Assembly (NCBI RefSeq): GCF_000746525.1
Contig: NZ_CP009048.1
Coordinates: forward strand, 1,853,501-1,917,500
DNA from: Pseudomonas alkylphenolica
GTDB lineage: Bacteria > Pseudomonadota > Gammaproteobacteria > Pseudomonadales > Pseudomonadaceae
Reading direction: 5' to 3'
DNA: 64,000 nt
In this document: one piece after another, positions 48,654 through 58,332 of the stretch
How positions within the stretch are numbered: the first letter of the stretch is position 1
Layout of the letters: each line of letters begins with the position of its first letter
Made by a program: the position numbers and the translations under genes
Notes under the pieces: generated by a model
Seen by the model: only the letters and a program-made list of their open reading frames with translations
Told to the model about the DNA's origin: nothing
Databases searched by the model: none

Positions 48654-50708
48654 ATGAATATGCCGATTCCTGAAGTGAAAGCGGCTCCGGCCCCGGCGGC
48701 ACGGACTAGCTTTGCCGCACTATGGCGCCCGGCGCTGCTGCAGGCGTTCGTCAAGCTCGACCCACGTCAGCTCAAACGCTCACCGGTGATGCTGGTGGTC
48801 GAGCTGACCGCCGTTTTCACCACCTTGCTATGTCTGGTGCCCGACACTGCTGTGCCGACCGCGGTGGCAGTGCAGATTGCCCTGTGGCTGTGGTTCACCG
48901 TGTTGTTCGCCAACTTTGCCGAAGCGCTGGCCGAAGGCCGTGGTAAAGCTCGTGCCGACAGCCTCAAGGCCGGTAGCCAGGGCCTCAGCGCCCGGCGTCG
49001 CAACGCGTCGGGCAGTTTCGAGCTAGTGCCGGCGACCAGCCTGCGCAAGGACGATGTGGTCAAGGTCATGGCCGGGGAGATGATCCCCAGTGACGGCGAA
49101 GTGCTCGAAGGGATCGCCGCTGTCAACGAAGCGGCGATTACCGGTGAGTCTGCGCCGGTGATCCGTGAGTCTGGTGGTGATCGCTCGGCGGTGACCGGCA
49201 ATACCCGGCTGGTCTCCGACTGGTTGCTGATCCGCATCACCAGCAACCCTGGCGAATCGACCCTGGACCGCATGATCGCCCTGGTCGAAGGCGCCAAGCG
49301 CCAGAAGACGCCCAACGAGATCGCCCTGGACATCCTGCTGATCGGCCTGACCATGATCTTCCTGGTGGTCGTGGTAACCCTGCAGCCGTTCGCGCACTTT
49401 GCCGGTGGCAGCATTCCGCTGGTGTTTCTGGTGGCGCTGCTGGTCACCCTGATTCCGACCACCATCGGCGGTCTGCTGTCGGCCATCGGTATCGCCGGCA
49501 TGGACCGCCTGGTGCGCCTCAATGTGATTGCCCGTTCTGGCCGCGCGGTGGAAGCCGCCGGTGATGTGCATGTGCTGATGCTCGACAAGACCGGCACCAT
49601 CACCTTCGGCAACCGTCGCTGCAGTGCCTTGCATGCTGCCCCTGGGGTGACTTCCAAAGAACTGGGCGAGGGCGCCTTGCTGGCTTCGTTGGCTGACGAC
49701 ACTGCCGAGGGCAAGTCGATTGTCGAGTACCTGCGTCAGCTGCACGACTTTGACGAACCGGGTGCTGACCAGCTGACACCCGTGGCTTTCAGTGCCGAGA
49801 CGCGCCTGTCCGGCGTTGACTACCAGCAGCGTCGGTTCCGTAAGGGCGCAGTGGATTCAGTGTTGGCCTTCGTTGGTCTGCAGCGCCTGGAAATGCCGGC
49901 GTCGCTGGCCCGCGAAGTGGACAAGATCGCCCAGAGCGGCGGCACCCCCTTGCTGGTCTGTGTCGACAAGCGTCTGCTAGGTGTGATCCACCTCAAGGAT
50001 GTGGTCAAACCGGGGATTCGCGAGCGCTTTGCCGAGCTGCGCAAGCTGGGCATCCGCACTGTGATGGTCACCGGCGACAACCCGCTGACGGCTGCTGCCA
50101 TTGCCGCCGAAGCCGGGGTCGATGATGTGCTGGCCGAAGCCACGCCGGAGAAGAAGCTGGCGCGCATTCGCCAGGAACAGAACGACGGCCGCCTAGTCGC
50201 CATGTGCGGCGACGGCGCCAACGACGCCCCGGCACTGGCCCAGGCCGATGTCGGCATGGCCATGAACGACGGCACCCAGGCCGCCCGCGAGGCCGCCAAC
50301 ATGGTCGATCTGGACAGCGACCCGACCAAGCTGCTGGATGTGGTCCAGGTCGGCAAGGAACTGCTGGTGACCCGCGGCGCCTTGACCACCTTCTCGATTG
50401 CCAACGACGTGGCCAAGTACTTCGCCATTCTCCCGGCGCTGTTTGCGGCGATCTATCCGCAACTGGGTGTGCTCAACCTCATGCGGCTGACCAGCCCGCA
50501 GAGCGCGATTCTCTCGGCGATTGTTTTCAACGCACTGATCATCGTCGTGCTGATCCCTCTGGCCCTGCGCGGTGTGCGGGTGCAGGCCGCCAGTGCTGCC
50601 CACCTGCTGCGCCGCAATTTGCTGATCTACGGCGTGGGCGGGCTGATCGTGCCGTTCGCCGGGATCAAGCTGATCGACATGCTGCTCACCGCTTTGCATC
50701 TGGTCTGA
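48654..50708 (+). CDS. kdpB: K+-transporting ATPase subunit B (P-type ATPase)
   Basis: 684 residues. AITGESAPV (actuator domain), phosphorylation site MLDKTGTIT with D311, [14 protein letters not shown] and hinge [16 protein letters not shown]. Hydrolyses ATP to drive K+ uptake through KdpA. Usual family length. Start ATG 48654 follows GAGGAG. Confidence 0.97.
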   Translation: MNMPIPEVKAAPAPAARTSFAALWRPALLQAFVKLDPRQLKRSPVMLVVELTAVFTTLLCLVPDTAVPTAVAVQIALWLWFTVLFANFAEALAEGRGKARADSLKAGSQGLSARRRNASGSFELVPATSLRKDDVVKVMAGEMIPSDGEVLEGIAAVNEAAITGESAPVIRESGGDRSAVTGNTRLVSDWLLIRITSNPGESTLDRMIALVEGAKRQKTPNEIALDILLIGLTMIFLVVVVTLQPFAHFAGGSIPLVFLVALLVTLIPTTIGGLLSAIGIAGMDRLVRLNVIARSGRAVEAAGDVHVLMLDKTGTITFGNRRCSALHAAPGVTSKELGEGALLASLADDTAEGKSIVEYLRQLHDFDEPGADQLTPVAFSAETRLSGVDYQQRRFRKGAVDSVLAFVGLQRLEMPASLAREVDKIAQSGGTPLLVCVDKRLLGVIHLKDVVKPGIRERFAELRKLGIRTVMVTGDNPLTAAAIAAEAGVDDVLAEATPEKKLARIRQEQNDGRLVAMCGDGANDAPALAQADVGMAMNDGTQAAREAANMVDLDSDPTKLLDVVQVGKELLVTRGALTTFSIANDVAKYFAILPALFAAIYPQLGVLNLMRLTSPQSAILSAIVFNALIIVVLIPLALRGVRVQAASAAHLLRRNLLIYGVGGLIVPFAGIKLIDMLLTALHLV

Positions 50709-50724
50709 TACCAAGGAGATGACC

Positions 50725-51285
50725 ATGACTACTTATCTACGTCCGGCCACAAGCCTGATCCTGCTGATGACCCTGATCACCGGTGCGGTGTACCCGCTGG
50801 TGGTCACCGGGGTGGCCCAGGTGGCTTTCCCCGAGCAGGCCAACGGCAGCCTGCTGCGCGATGACCAGGGCCAGGTGCGCGGCTCGCTGCTGATCGCCCA
50901 GGCGTTCAAGGGCGATGCCTGGTTCCACGCGCGGCCATCGGCGGCTGACTATGCCACCGTCGCCAGTGGTGCCAGCAACCTGGCGCCGAGCAACCCGGCG
51001 CTGGCCCAGCGCATCGACGACAGCGCCGCGCAGCAATATATCGAGGCGCAAGGGCCGGTGCCGCTGGACCTGCTGACCACCTCCGGCAGTGGCCTGGACC
51101 CGCATTTGTCGCCAGCCGCAGTGGCTTATCAGCTGCCGCGCGTAGCGGCAGCGCGGCAGCTTGGCACGCAGGCCTTGCAAGCCCTGGTCGAGCAGTCCAC
51201 CCTGCAGCCATTGATCGGTCCGCCGGTGGTCAATGTACTGGCCTTGAACGCCGCCCTGGAGCGGCTGGCCCCGGCTTCGAATTAA
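50725..51285 (+). CDS. kdpC: K+-transporting ATPase subunit C
   Basis: 186 residues if ATG 50725 is used; it has AAGGAG at proper distance (ATG 50719 is too near). One N-terminal span ([20 protein letters not shown]), then [34 protein letters not shown] and [15 protein letters not shown]. KdpC has been seen to increase ATP affinity of KdpB. Next gene follows after 9 bases. Confidence 0.95.
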   Translation: MTTYLRPATSLILLMTLITGAVYPLVVTGVAQVAFPEQANGSLLRDDQGQVRGSLLIAQAFKGDAWFHARPSAADYATVASGASNLAPSNPALAQRIDDSAAQQYIEAQGPVPLDLLTTSGSGLDPHLSPAAVAYQLPRVAAARQLGTQALQALVEQSTLQPLIGPPVVNVLALNAALERLAPASN

Positions 51286-51294
51286 GGACATGCA

Positions 51295-53955
51295 GTGAGC
51301 GATAGCAACTCCGAACGCGCTGATGCGTTGTTGGCCGGGCTGCCGCGCGAAGGGCGCGGCAGGCTCAAGGTGTTTTTGGGCGCAGCGCCGGGGGTGGGCA
51401 AGACCTACGCCATGCTCCAGGCCGCCCATGCCCAGGTGCGCCAGGGTGTGCAGGTGCTGGCGGCGGTGGTCGAAACCCATGGCCGGGCTGAAACCGAATC
51501 CTTGCTCGCCGGGTTGGCGCAACAACCTCTGGTGCGCTCGAAGTATCGCGGTGTGCAGCTGGAAGAGATGGACCTCGATGGCCTGCTCAAGGCCGCGCCG
51601 CAACTGGCGCTGGTCGACGAACTGGCCCACAGCAACGCGCCCGGCAGTCGCCACGCCAAACGCTGGCAGGATGTGCAGGAACTGCTGGCTGCCGGTATCG
51701 ATGTCTACACCACCGTCAACGTTCAGCACCTGGAAAGTCTCAACGACCAGGTGCGCGGCATCACCGGCGTGCAAGTGCGTGAAACCTTGCCGGACTGGGT
51801 GCTGCAGGAAGCCTTCGAACTGGTCCTGATAGACCTGCCGCCGCGCGAGCTGCTTGAGCGCCTGCGCGAAGGCAAGGTCTATGTGCCGGAGCAGGCGCGG
51901 GCGGCAATCGATGCCTTCTTCAGCCAGACCAACCTCACCGCTTTGCGCGAGCTGGCCATGCAGACGGCGGCGGCCCAGGTCGATGCCGACCTGGCGCACG
52001 GTTACCGTCAGCTCGGCCAGGATGCGCCCTCGTTGCGCGGGCGTTTGCTGGTCGGGGTGGATGGCGATGCCCAGGCCGAGCGTCTGGTGCGCCATGCCAG
52101 CCGGGTGGCTCAGCGTCGTCATCTGCCCTGGAGCCTGGTGCATGTCGATAACGGCAAGCTGCGTGACGAAACCGCCCGTCAGCGTTTGCAGGCAGCCCAG
52201 CAACTGGCCGAGCGCCTGGGTGGCGAAGTGGTGTTGCTGCGCGCCGGTGAAGTGGCGAAAACCCTGATCCAGCACGCCCTCGAACGTCGCGCCAACCTGG
52301 TGTTGGTCGGCCAGTCCCGGGATCGCTTGCGTCGGCGCTTGTTCGGTGCCGGCGTGGCCACGCGCTTGTTGCGTGAGGCCCATGGCCTGGAAATCAACGT
52401 GCTCGACCGCGACGAGCGCCCCGAACCGCAGAGTGCGGCGGTGAAAAAGGTCTGGGTCTGGCGCCACTACCTGTTGGCGCTGGTCGCCACCGTGCTCGCA
52501 GCGGGGATTTCCTGGGGCGTTTCCGGTGTTCTGGCCTTGCCCAACATCTCGCTGGTGTTTCTTGCCGCGGTGTTGCTGGTGGCCGTGCGCAGTAGTCTGG
52601 GCCCGGCGCTGGCTTGTGCGGCGATGTCGTTCCTGACCTATGACTTTCTATTCATTCCGCCGAACTTCTCCTTCAGCATCCAGCGTGAAGAAGATGTGCT
52701 GACCTCGCTGTTTTTTCTGTTGATGGCGGCGCTGACCGGCAACTTGGCTGCCCGCCAGCGTCGGCAGCTGCAGGCGCTGCGCGAGACGCAGGAACAGACC
52801 AATCAGTTGCTTGATCTGTCACGCAAACTGACCGCCGCCACTGACCGCCAGGCGGTATTCAATGCCGCCGGACAACATCTGGATGGCTGGAACGATTTGC
52901 AGGTGTGCCTGCTTGAGCGCGATGTGGAAGGGCGCTTGCAGGTTGCCAGTGCTGCCAGCGTGCAGTTCAACGACAACGAGCGGGCCGCAGCCGACTGGGC
53001 CTGGCAGCACGATCAGGCCGCAGGCCTGGGCAGTGATACCTTGCCCAATGGCCGTTGGTGGTGGTGGCCGTTGTCGGTGGAAGAACAACCGCTGGCTCTG
53101 CTTGGCGTGCGTCCGCGGCAGGGCCAGAGCCTCACCGCGCAGCGCCGGCGTCTGCTCAAGGCACTCAGTCAGCCGCTGGCCCAGGCGCTGGCCCGGGCGC
53201 GGCTGGCTGAGCAACTGGAAGCGGCGCGCCTGCATGGCGAAACCGAGCAACTGCGCAGTGCTTTGCTGGCGTCAGTGTCGCATGACCTGCGCACACCCTT
53301 GACTGCCATGCGCGGCAGTATCGACAGCCTTCTGGCCCTGGGCGAAGCGATCCCTCAGGCCGACCGCCAGGAGTTGCTTGAAGGCACGCGCAATGAAGCC
53401 GAACGCCTGGACCGTTATATCCAGAACCTGCTGGACATGACCCGCCTGGGTCATGGCGGCCTGAAACTGGCCCGTGACTGGGTGGCGCCCACCGATATCG
53501 TCGGCAGTGCACTCAACCGCCTAAGGGTGGTGCTGGCGCCGTTGCAGGTATCCACCGAGGTGCCGGACGGTTTGCCGTTGCTGTTTGTGCATGCCGCCTT
53601 GATCGAGCAGGCGTTGGTCAATGTACTGGAGAACGCCGCGCGCTTTTCGCCGGTCAACGGCCGCCTGCAGTTGCAGGTGTCGGCTGACGATGAACAGTTG
53701 CGCTTTGCGGTCAGCGATGAAGGCCCAGGTATTCCAGCGGCTGATCGCGAGAAGATCTTCGACATGTTCTACACCGCTGCCCGAGGTGATCGCGGCGGGC
53801 AGGGCACCGGCCTTGGCCTGGCCATCTGCCAAGGCATGATCGGGGCGCACGGCGGGCATATTCTGGTGGGTGAGGGTATCGATGGTCACGGCACCTGCAT
53901 CACATTATGCTTGCCGCTTCCGACCCCGCCCGAGCCTGAAAGCGAAGCGCCATGA
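51295..53955 (+). CDS. kdpD: Sensor histidine kinase KdpD
   Basis: 886 residues from GTG 51295. N-terminal KdpD domain with ATP loop GAAPGVGKTYAML, DELAHSNAPGSRH; Usp domain ~245-370; four membrane spans ~395-495; GAF-like region; DHp with SVSHDLRTPLTAMRGS (H663); ATPase NVLENAARFSP, DEGPGIP and GTGLGLAICQG. Senses low K+/turgor and controls KdpE. The 3' end overlaps kdpE (ATGA). Confidence 0.96.
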   Translation: MSDSNSERADALLAGLPREGRGRLKVFLGAAPGVGKTYAMLQAAHAQVRQGVQVLAAVVETHGRAETESLLAGLAQQPLVRSKYRGVQLEEMDLDGLLKAAPQLALVDELAHSNAPGSRHAKRWQDVQELLAAGIDVYTTVNVQHLESLNDQVRGITGVQVRETLPDWVLQEAFELVLIDLPPRELLERLREGKVYVPEQARAAIDAFFSQTNLTALRELAMQTAAAQVDADLAHGYRQLGQDAPSLRGRLLVGVDGDAQAERLVRHASRVAQRRHLPWSLVHVDNGKLRDETARQRLQAAQQLAERLGGEVVLLRAGEVAKTLIQHALERRANLVLVGQSRDRLRRRLFGAGVATRLLREAHGLEINVLDRDERPEPQSAAVKKVWVWRHYLLALVATVLAAGISWGVSGVLALPNISLVFLAAVLLVAVRSSLGPALACAAMSFLTYDFLFIPPNFSFSIQREEDVLTSLFFLLMAALTGNLAARQRRQLQALRETQEQTNQLLDLSRKLTAATDRQAVFNAAGQHLDGWNDLQVCLLERDVEGRLQVASAASVQFNDNERAAADWAWQHDQAAGLGSDTLPNGRWWWWPLSVEEQPLALLGVRPRQGQSLTAQRRRLLKALSQPLAQALARARLAEQLEAARLHGETEQLRSALLASVSHDLRTPLTAMRGSIDSLLALGEAIPQADRQELLEGTRNEAERLDRYIQNLLDMTRLGHGGLKLARDWVAPTDIVGSALNRLRVVLAPLQVSTEVPDGLPLLFVHAALIEQALVNVLENAARFSPVNGRLQLQVSADDEQLRFAVSDEGPGIPAADREKIFDMFYTAARGDRGGQGTGLGLAICQGMIGAHGGHILVGEGIDGHGTCITLCLPLPTPPEPESEAP

Positions 53956-54650
53956 GCCAGATTGCCACCCTTCTGGTCATCGATGATGAACCACAGATCC
54001 GCAAGTTCCTGCGCATCAGCCTCAGTTCCCAGGGCTATAAGGTAGTGGAGGCGGCCAGCGGTGCCGAGGGCCTGACCCAGGCCGCGCTGGCCCGCCCCGA
54101 CCTGGTGGTGCTCGACCTTGGCCTGCCGGACATGGACGGTCAGCAGGTACTGCGCGAACTGCGCGAATGGAGCCCGGTGCCGGTGCTGGTGTTGTCAGTG
54201 CGTGCCAGTGAAATCCAGAAAGTCGAGGCCCTTGATAACGGCGCCAACGACTACGTGACCAAGCCGTTCGGCATCCAGGAGTTTCTGGCCCGGGTGCGCG
54301 CGTTGTTGCGTCAGGCGCCTCAGGCTGCGGCAACGGATGTCGCGCCAAGTTTCGGTCCCTTGACGGTTGACCTGGCCTTTCGCAAGGTCACCTTGGACGG
54401 TGTCGAGGTGGCCCTGACCCGCAAGGAATATGCGCTGTTGGCGCAGCTGGCCACGCATCCGGGACGGGTAATTACCCAGCAGCAACTGCTCAAGGACATC
54501 TGGGGGCCGACCCATGTCGACGACACCCATTACTTGCGCATTGTAGTCGCCCATGTACGGCAGAAGCTGGGTGATGACCCGACGGCGCCACGCTTCATTA
54601 TTACCGAGCCTGGGGTCGGGTATCGGTTGGTGGGGCCGGAGCAGGGCTGA
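53952..54650 (+). CDS. kdpE: Response regulator KdpE
   Basis: 232 residues. Receiver: VIDDEPQIRKFLRISL, phospho-acceptor D55 in VVLDLGLPDMDG, LSVRASE, and TKPFG; OmpR-type DNA-binding domain with LTRKEYALLAQLATHPGRVI and HYLRIVVAHVRQKLG. Activates kdpFABC when phosphorylated by KdpD. The last gene of the operon, followed by a REP doublet. Confidence 0.96.
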   Translation: MSQIATLLVIDDEPQIRKFLRISLSSQGYKVVEAASGAEGLTQAALARPDLVVLDLGLPDMDGQQVLRELREWSPVPVLVLSVRASEIQKVEALDNGANDYVTKPFGIQEFLARVRALLRQAPQAAATDVAPSFGPLTVDLAFRKVTLDGVEVALTRKEYALLAQLATHPGRVITQQQLLKDIWGPTHVDDTHYLRIVVAHVRQKLGDDPTAPRFIITEPGVGYRLVGPEQG

Positions 54651-54662
54651 GTTTTATATTGT

Positions 54663-54747
54663 TCATCGCGGGGCAAGCCCGCTCCCACAGGTGCACCTCG
54701 ACCATTGTGGGAGCGGCGGTGCGACGACTCGACTTGCCCCGCGATGA
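54663..54747. repeat. Inverted REP doublet after kdpE, one arm interrupted
   Basis: TCATCGCGGGGCAAGCCCGC-type REP at 54663-54689, and the opposite orientation at 54706-54747 in which the palindrome is split by about 16 bases between GGGAGCGG and CTTGCCCCGC. It lies between the ends of kdpE and a convergent patatin gene. Confidence 0.8.
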
Positions 54748-54757
54748 AGGTAAACAA

Positions 54758-55798
54758 TCAGCGCCGCTCCGCCTCGTAGTTCTCCATGGTATCGCGCGCA
54801 ATCTCCCGGCCCAGGGCGATCAGCTCCGGCGCTTTGTAAAACTCGAAAAAACGACACACGCGCTTGGGGACGTTGATCAGCACGTCCGGCGGGTAGCCAG
54901 CGATCTTGTACTGGGCCAGCGAGGTCTGCATCACTTCAAAGCTCTGGTTGATCAAATCCAGCAGTGACGCGGGGCCGACGTTGTCGATGATGAACGAGCC
55001 GGCCGCCGACTTCGGTGCGCCATCACTCTCCGGCGCTGCAGCCGGTTGCTGGGCTTCGGGGTTGGCAGCATCGCTGAGCCAGGGATTGGGGATATGTACG
55101 GCCTGTGGTGCGAGTTCCTGCTCGATGCGCATCAGCTGTTCGGCCTGTTTGCGCCGGAACGGCAGGTGTGAACCCAGGGAACTGATCAGGTTGTCGAAAC
55201 GCAGTTTGAAGGCCGCTGGGCGTTCGATAACTGGTAGCTGGTACTGCTTCTGGTTGGTCGAGTTGAGGTTCACGGCAATGATCAGGTCGCAGTGGCTGGA
55301 GACCACCGGAATGATCGGCAACGGGTTGAGAATGCCTCCGTCGACCAGCATGCGGTTACCTTGCACCACCGGGGTGAACAGGCTGGGGATCGCTGCCGAG
55401 GCGCGCATGGCCTGGTGCAGGCAGCCTTCCTGGAACCAGATTTCCTGTTGGTTGGTGAGGTCGGCGGCCACTGCCGTGTAGGGGATACGCAGTTCTTCGA
55501 TATTCACTTCGCCGACGATCTTGCGGATCTGCCCGAAGACTTTCTCGCCACGGATCGCCCCCAGGCGAAAGCTCACATCCACCAGACGCAGCACGTCCAG
55601 GTAGTCGAGGCTCTCGATCCAGTTGCGATACTCCTCAAGCTTGCCCGCCGCATAGATGCCGCCAATCACCGCCCCCATGGAGCAACCGGCGACACAGGCG
55701 ATGTCATAGCCGCGACGTTCCAGTTCTTCGATCACCCCAATGTGCGCATACCCGCGAGCTCCGCCCGAGCCCAGTACCAATGCCACGCGTTTGCTCAT
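54758..55798 (-). CDS. Patatin-like phospholipase, RssA-like
   Basis: 346 residues. Oxyanion loop GSGGARGYAHIG (10-21), nucleophile S40 in GCSMG and catalytic D153 in LVDGGILNPLP: the Ser-Asp dyad of patatins. The core (1-250) is RssA-like; the C-terminal 100 residues are an added part with a Pro/Ala-rich linker and a PDVLINVPKRVCRFFEFYKA helix found in Pseudomonas homologues. Likely a lipid acyl hydrolase in the cytoplasm. Confidence 0.9.
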   Translation of the reverse strand: MSKRVALVLGSGGARGYAHIGVIEELERRGYDIACVAGCSMGAVIGGIYAAGKLEEYRNWIESLDYLDVLRLVDVSFRLGAIRGEKVFGQIRKIVGEVNIEELRIPYTAVAADLTNQQEIWFQEGCLHQAMRASAAIPSLFTPVVQGNRMLVDGGILNPLPIIPVVSSHCDLIIAVNLNSTNQKQYQLPVIERPAAFKLRFDNLISSLGSHLPFRRKQAEQLMRIEQELAPQAVHIPNPWLSDAANPEAQQPAAAPESDGAPKSAAGSFIIDNVGPASLLDLINQSFEVMQTSLAQYKIAGYPPDVLINVPKRVCRFFEFYKAPELIALGREIARDTMENYEAERR

Positions 55799-55955
55799 GA
55801 TGGCTCCCGGTTGTAATGCGTCGATGGTCTAACAATGCGCCCATTCGCGTCTGTGCTTCAATCGTCATCCGCGCTGCGCTACGCTTTGCAGGGCACTTTT
55901 CTTCTTTGTAGCCGTCGAACACGCCACTTTGCACTTTTCTTTTGAGGAATCACCG

Positions 55956-56234
55956 ATGAAAGCCTGGATTTGCCTGCCCCTGATTGCTCTGCTCCTGACC
56001 GGTTGTGCTGGCAAGACAGCCTATCGCGACAGTTGTGCCAATCAGCTGGACTCGGCCTGGAAGGAACTTGATCTGGCCAAGGCTGAAGGCTTTGCTGGTA
56101 CTGTCAGTTATTCCAAGGCGCTTTCGTTGTTGACCGGGGCCAAAACCCAGCAGCAGTTCGAAGCGTTCGAAGGGTGCAGCAATAAAGCTGAAAAAGCGCG
56201 TTTCTACATTCATGAATCCCGCGCCGGTCGCTGA
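55956..56234 (+). CDS. Small conserved lipoprotein (92 aa)
   Basis: MKAWICLPLIALLLTGC lipobox (Cys 17) from ATG 55956 with GAGG upstream. The mature part is a two-helix protein (SCANQLDSAWKELDLAKAEG and SYSKALSLLTGAKTQQQFEAF) with a possible disulfide. Short helical lipoproteins of this sort are common in Pseudomonas; no function known. 14 bases before the CHAD gene, so cotranscription is likely. Confidence 0.8.
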   Translation: MKAWICLPLIALLLTGCAGKTAYRDSCANQLDSAWKELDLAKAEGFAGTVSYSKALSLLTGAKTQQQFEAFEGCSNKAEKARFYIHESRAGR

Positions 56235-56248
56235 TACAGGAGAACACC

Positions 56249-57016
56249 ATGTCAGCCATGCTTGACCATGTGATTGCCCAGGTACTGGCCCTGCAGGTTC
56301 GCCTGCTTGCTTGCCAGGCACGGCTGGCGGGTGATACCGACAGCGAGGCACTGCATGACCTGCGGATTGCCACGCGTCGCTTGCGCAGCTTGCTGCGACC
56401 ACTGCGTGAGTTGCCAGGGGTCGAGCAGCTGGAAGGCGCGGCGCAGGCGTTGGGTAATCTGACCACCCCGCTGCGTGACCGCGAGGTGCTGGCCGCGCAG
56501 TTGCTTGAGCGCGATCAGCTGGCGGCGGCGCAAGTGCGTCTGGCTCACCGCCGGGAAACTTTCGCCAGCGTAGCCGAGAGTGCCGAGCTGGGTCGGCTGC
56601 TGGCGATTGTCGATGCCTTTCCGATTTTCCTGCGGGCCGCCGAGCGTGAAGGCTTGATCCGTAAACTGCACAAGCGCATCGACAAGCGCCTGGAAAAGCA
56701 GTGGAAGCAGCTGCGCGAAGCGCTGCAGGATCCGGCCCATGACCGTCATCGCCTGCGTTTGCTGATCAAGCGTGTGCGTTATGCGGCTGAAGCCTACCCG
56801 CAACTGGAGCATGCCGGGCGCCGTTTGCAGTGCTTGCTCAAGCGTGCGCAAAGCGACCTGGGTAGTTGGCACGATCTTCTGCAATGGTTGCTGCAGGCCG
56901 GGCAACAGCGAGACCTGGCGCCTTGTGTCGAGCACTGGCAAGCCCAGCTGCAGGACGCCGAACAGCGAGCCGATGTCACCCTGGAGCGCTTGCAAACGCT
57001 GCTGGTGCGGCGATAA
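56249..57016 (+). CDS. CHAD domain protein
   Basis: 255 residues. LHDLRIATRRLRSLLRPLRELP (31-52) is the hallmark His/Arg helix of CHAD domains, followed by LRDREVLAAQLLE, HRLRLLIKRVRYAAEAYPQL and LGSWHDLLQWLL. CHAD proteins bind inorganic polyphosphate through these basic faces and collect on polyP granules. A CYTH partner is not encoded nearby. Confidence 0.92.
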   Translation: MSAMLDHVIAQVLALQVRLLACQARLAGDTDSEALHDLRIATRRLRSLLRPLRELPGVEQLEGAAQALGNLTTPLRDREVLAAQLLERDQLAAAQVRLAHRRETFASVAESAELGRLLAIVDAFPIFLRAAEREGLIRKLHKRIDKRLEKQWKQLREALQDPAHDRHRLRLLIKRVRYAAEAYPQLEHAGRRLQCLLKRAQSDLGSWHDLLQWLLQAGQQRDLAPCVEHWQAQLQDAEQRADVTLERLQTLLVRR

Positions 57017-57097
57017 GCCGCTGATATGGCGCAAATGCGGGCTGCCGCTGGCGCCTCTGCTGGTTAAGATCGGCCTTTTCCCACGGATGAGGTCGGC

Positions 57098-57898
57098 ATG
57101 AATTTCTCGCAATTGCTCAAGACGGTCCGCCTGCATCCCCAGGCGGTAACCATTCCAGCCAGCTGGGCGCAAGGGCGCGCCTGTTTCGGTGGCCTGATGG
57201 CGGCCCTGCTCTACGAAACCATGCTCACCAAGACTTCGCCCGGTCGTCCGGTGCGTTCCCTGGCGATCACCTTCGTTGGCCCGGCCGAGCCCGAAGTGCC
57301 GATCAGTTTTGAGGTCGAGCTGCTGCGCGAGGGCAAAGCGGTCAGCTCCTTGTTGGGCCGCGCGGTGCAAAATGGCCAGGTAGTGACCCTGATACAGGGC
57401 AGTTTCGGTGGCGGACGCGATTCAGTGGTCAATCTTCCGGCATTGCCTGCGGTGGAGATGAGCAGCCTTGAGGCTGCCTCCAGCGAGCTCCCCTATATCA
57501 AAGGCGTGACCCCTGAGTTCATGCAGCATGTGTCCCTGCGCTGGGCAATTGGCGGGATTCCGTTCAGCAACAATCACTCGCGCAGCATGGGCGGTTGGGT
57601 GCGCTTGCGTGACGAAGGCGGTGACGAAACCCTGAGTGAAGCGCATCTGCTGGCGCTGGTCGATGCCTGGCCACCCAGCTTGTTGTCGCACCTGAACAAG
57701 CCTGCGGCCGGCAGCACCCTGACCTGGACCATCGAATTCATTCAGCCGGTGGCGAGCCTGACCACCCAGGACTGGTGCAAGTACTGTGTGCAGACTGAGT
57801 ATGCCCGCGATGGCTACGGGCACGCGGCAGCCGCCCTGTGGACGGCTTCAGGTGAGTTGCTGGCCATCAGCCGGCAAACGGTTACCGTGTTCGCCTAG
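57098..57898 (+). CDS. Thioesterase-like (double hotdog) protein
   Basis: 266 residues. WAQGRACFGGLMAALLYETML near 25 and RPVRSLAITFVGPAEPEVPI look like the first hotdog domain of TesB-like acyl-CoA thioesterases; the second half has SRSMGGWVRLRD, ALVDAWPPSLLSHLNKPA and STLTWTIEFIQ. Likely hydrolyses acyl-CoA in the cytoplasm; substrate unknown. Ends with a 4-base convergent overlap with the next gene. Confidence 0.82.
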   Translation: MNFSQLLKTVRLHPQAVTIPASWAQGRACFGGLMAALLYETMLTKTSPGRPVRSLAITFVGPAEPEVPISFEVELLREGKAVSSLLGRAVQNGQVVTLIQGSFGGGRDSVVNLPALPAVEMSSLEAASSELPYIKGVTPEFMQHVSLRWAIGGIPFSNNHSRSMGGWVRLRDEGGDETLSEAHLLALVDAWPPSLLSHLNKPAAGSTLTWTIEFIQPVASLTTQDWCKYCVQTEYARDGYGHAAAALWTASGELLAISRQTVTVFA

Positions 57899-58257
57899 TG
57901 ACGATGGCGCTTGCGCCAGGCGCGCCACCAGGCGCCACTGAGCACAAAGCGCGGAAAGGTGATGAACTGTTCCACCAACAACCGGCCGATGGCGTCCTTG
58001 CGGTCGCTGAAGGGTTCCGGTTGTTCGGCTTCCAGGCGATGGCCATGGCGCTGCAGACCAAGGCCTGCGATCAGGGCAATGATGCCGACGGCCAATTGCC
58101 CCAGATCCAGCGAGAACAATCCGGACAGCACCAGTAGCACGCCGAGGATGAACAGCGGCACAGCGATCAGGTGCAACACCAGGTTGGTCGGGTTGCGGTG
58201 ATTGTGGTGGTAGCCACGCCATTGCCAGGCGTGCAGGTTAGGCAAGCGTTTGCTCAT
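57895..58257 (-). CDS. DUF962/Mpo1-like membrane protein
   Basis: 120 residues. YHHNHRNPTNLVLHLIAVPLFILG then LIAGLGLQRHGHRLEAEQPEPFSDRKDAIGRLLVEQ show the conserved His and EQPEPF motifs of the DUF962/Mpo1 family, with two or more membrane spans. Yeast Mpo1 is an iron-dependent dioxygenase of 2-hydroxy fatty acids; whether this homologue has that activity is unknown. Confidence 0.85.
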   Translation of the reverse strand: MSKRLPNLHAWQWRGYHHNHRNPTNLVLHLIAVPLFILGVLLVLSGLFSLDLGQLAVGIIALIAGLGLQRHGHRLEAEQPEPFSDRKDAIGRLLVEQFITFPRFVLSGAWWRAWRKRHRH

Positions 58258-58293
58258 GGGAAACTCCTCAGGGCCATGTCTGAAGAATAGTGC

Positions 58294-58311
58294 GGCCCCC
58301 GTCAGGGGGCC
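58294..58311 (-). terminator. Hairpin after the MCP gene
   Basis: GGCCCCC-gtca-GGGGGCC between the end of the MCP gene and the next minus-strand gene. Followed on the minus strand by a short ATTCTT run. Confidence 0.5.
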
Positions 58312-58332
58312 AATGAGCGCCGGCTATCGGGC

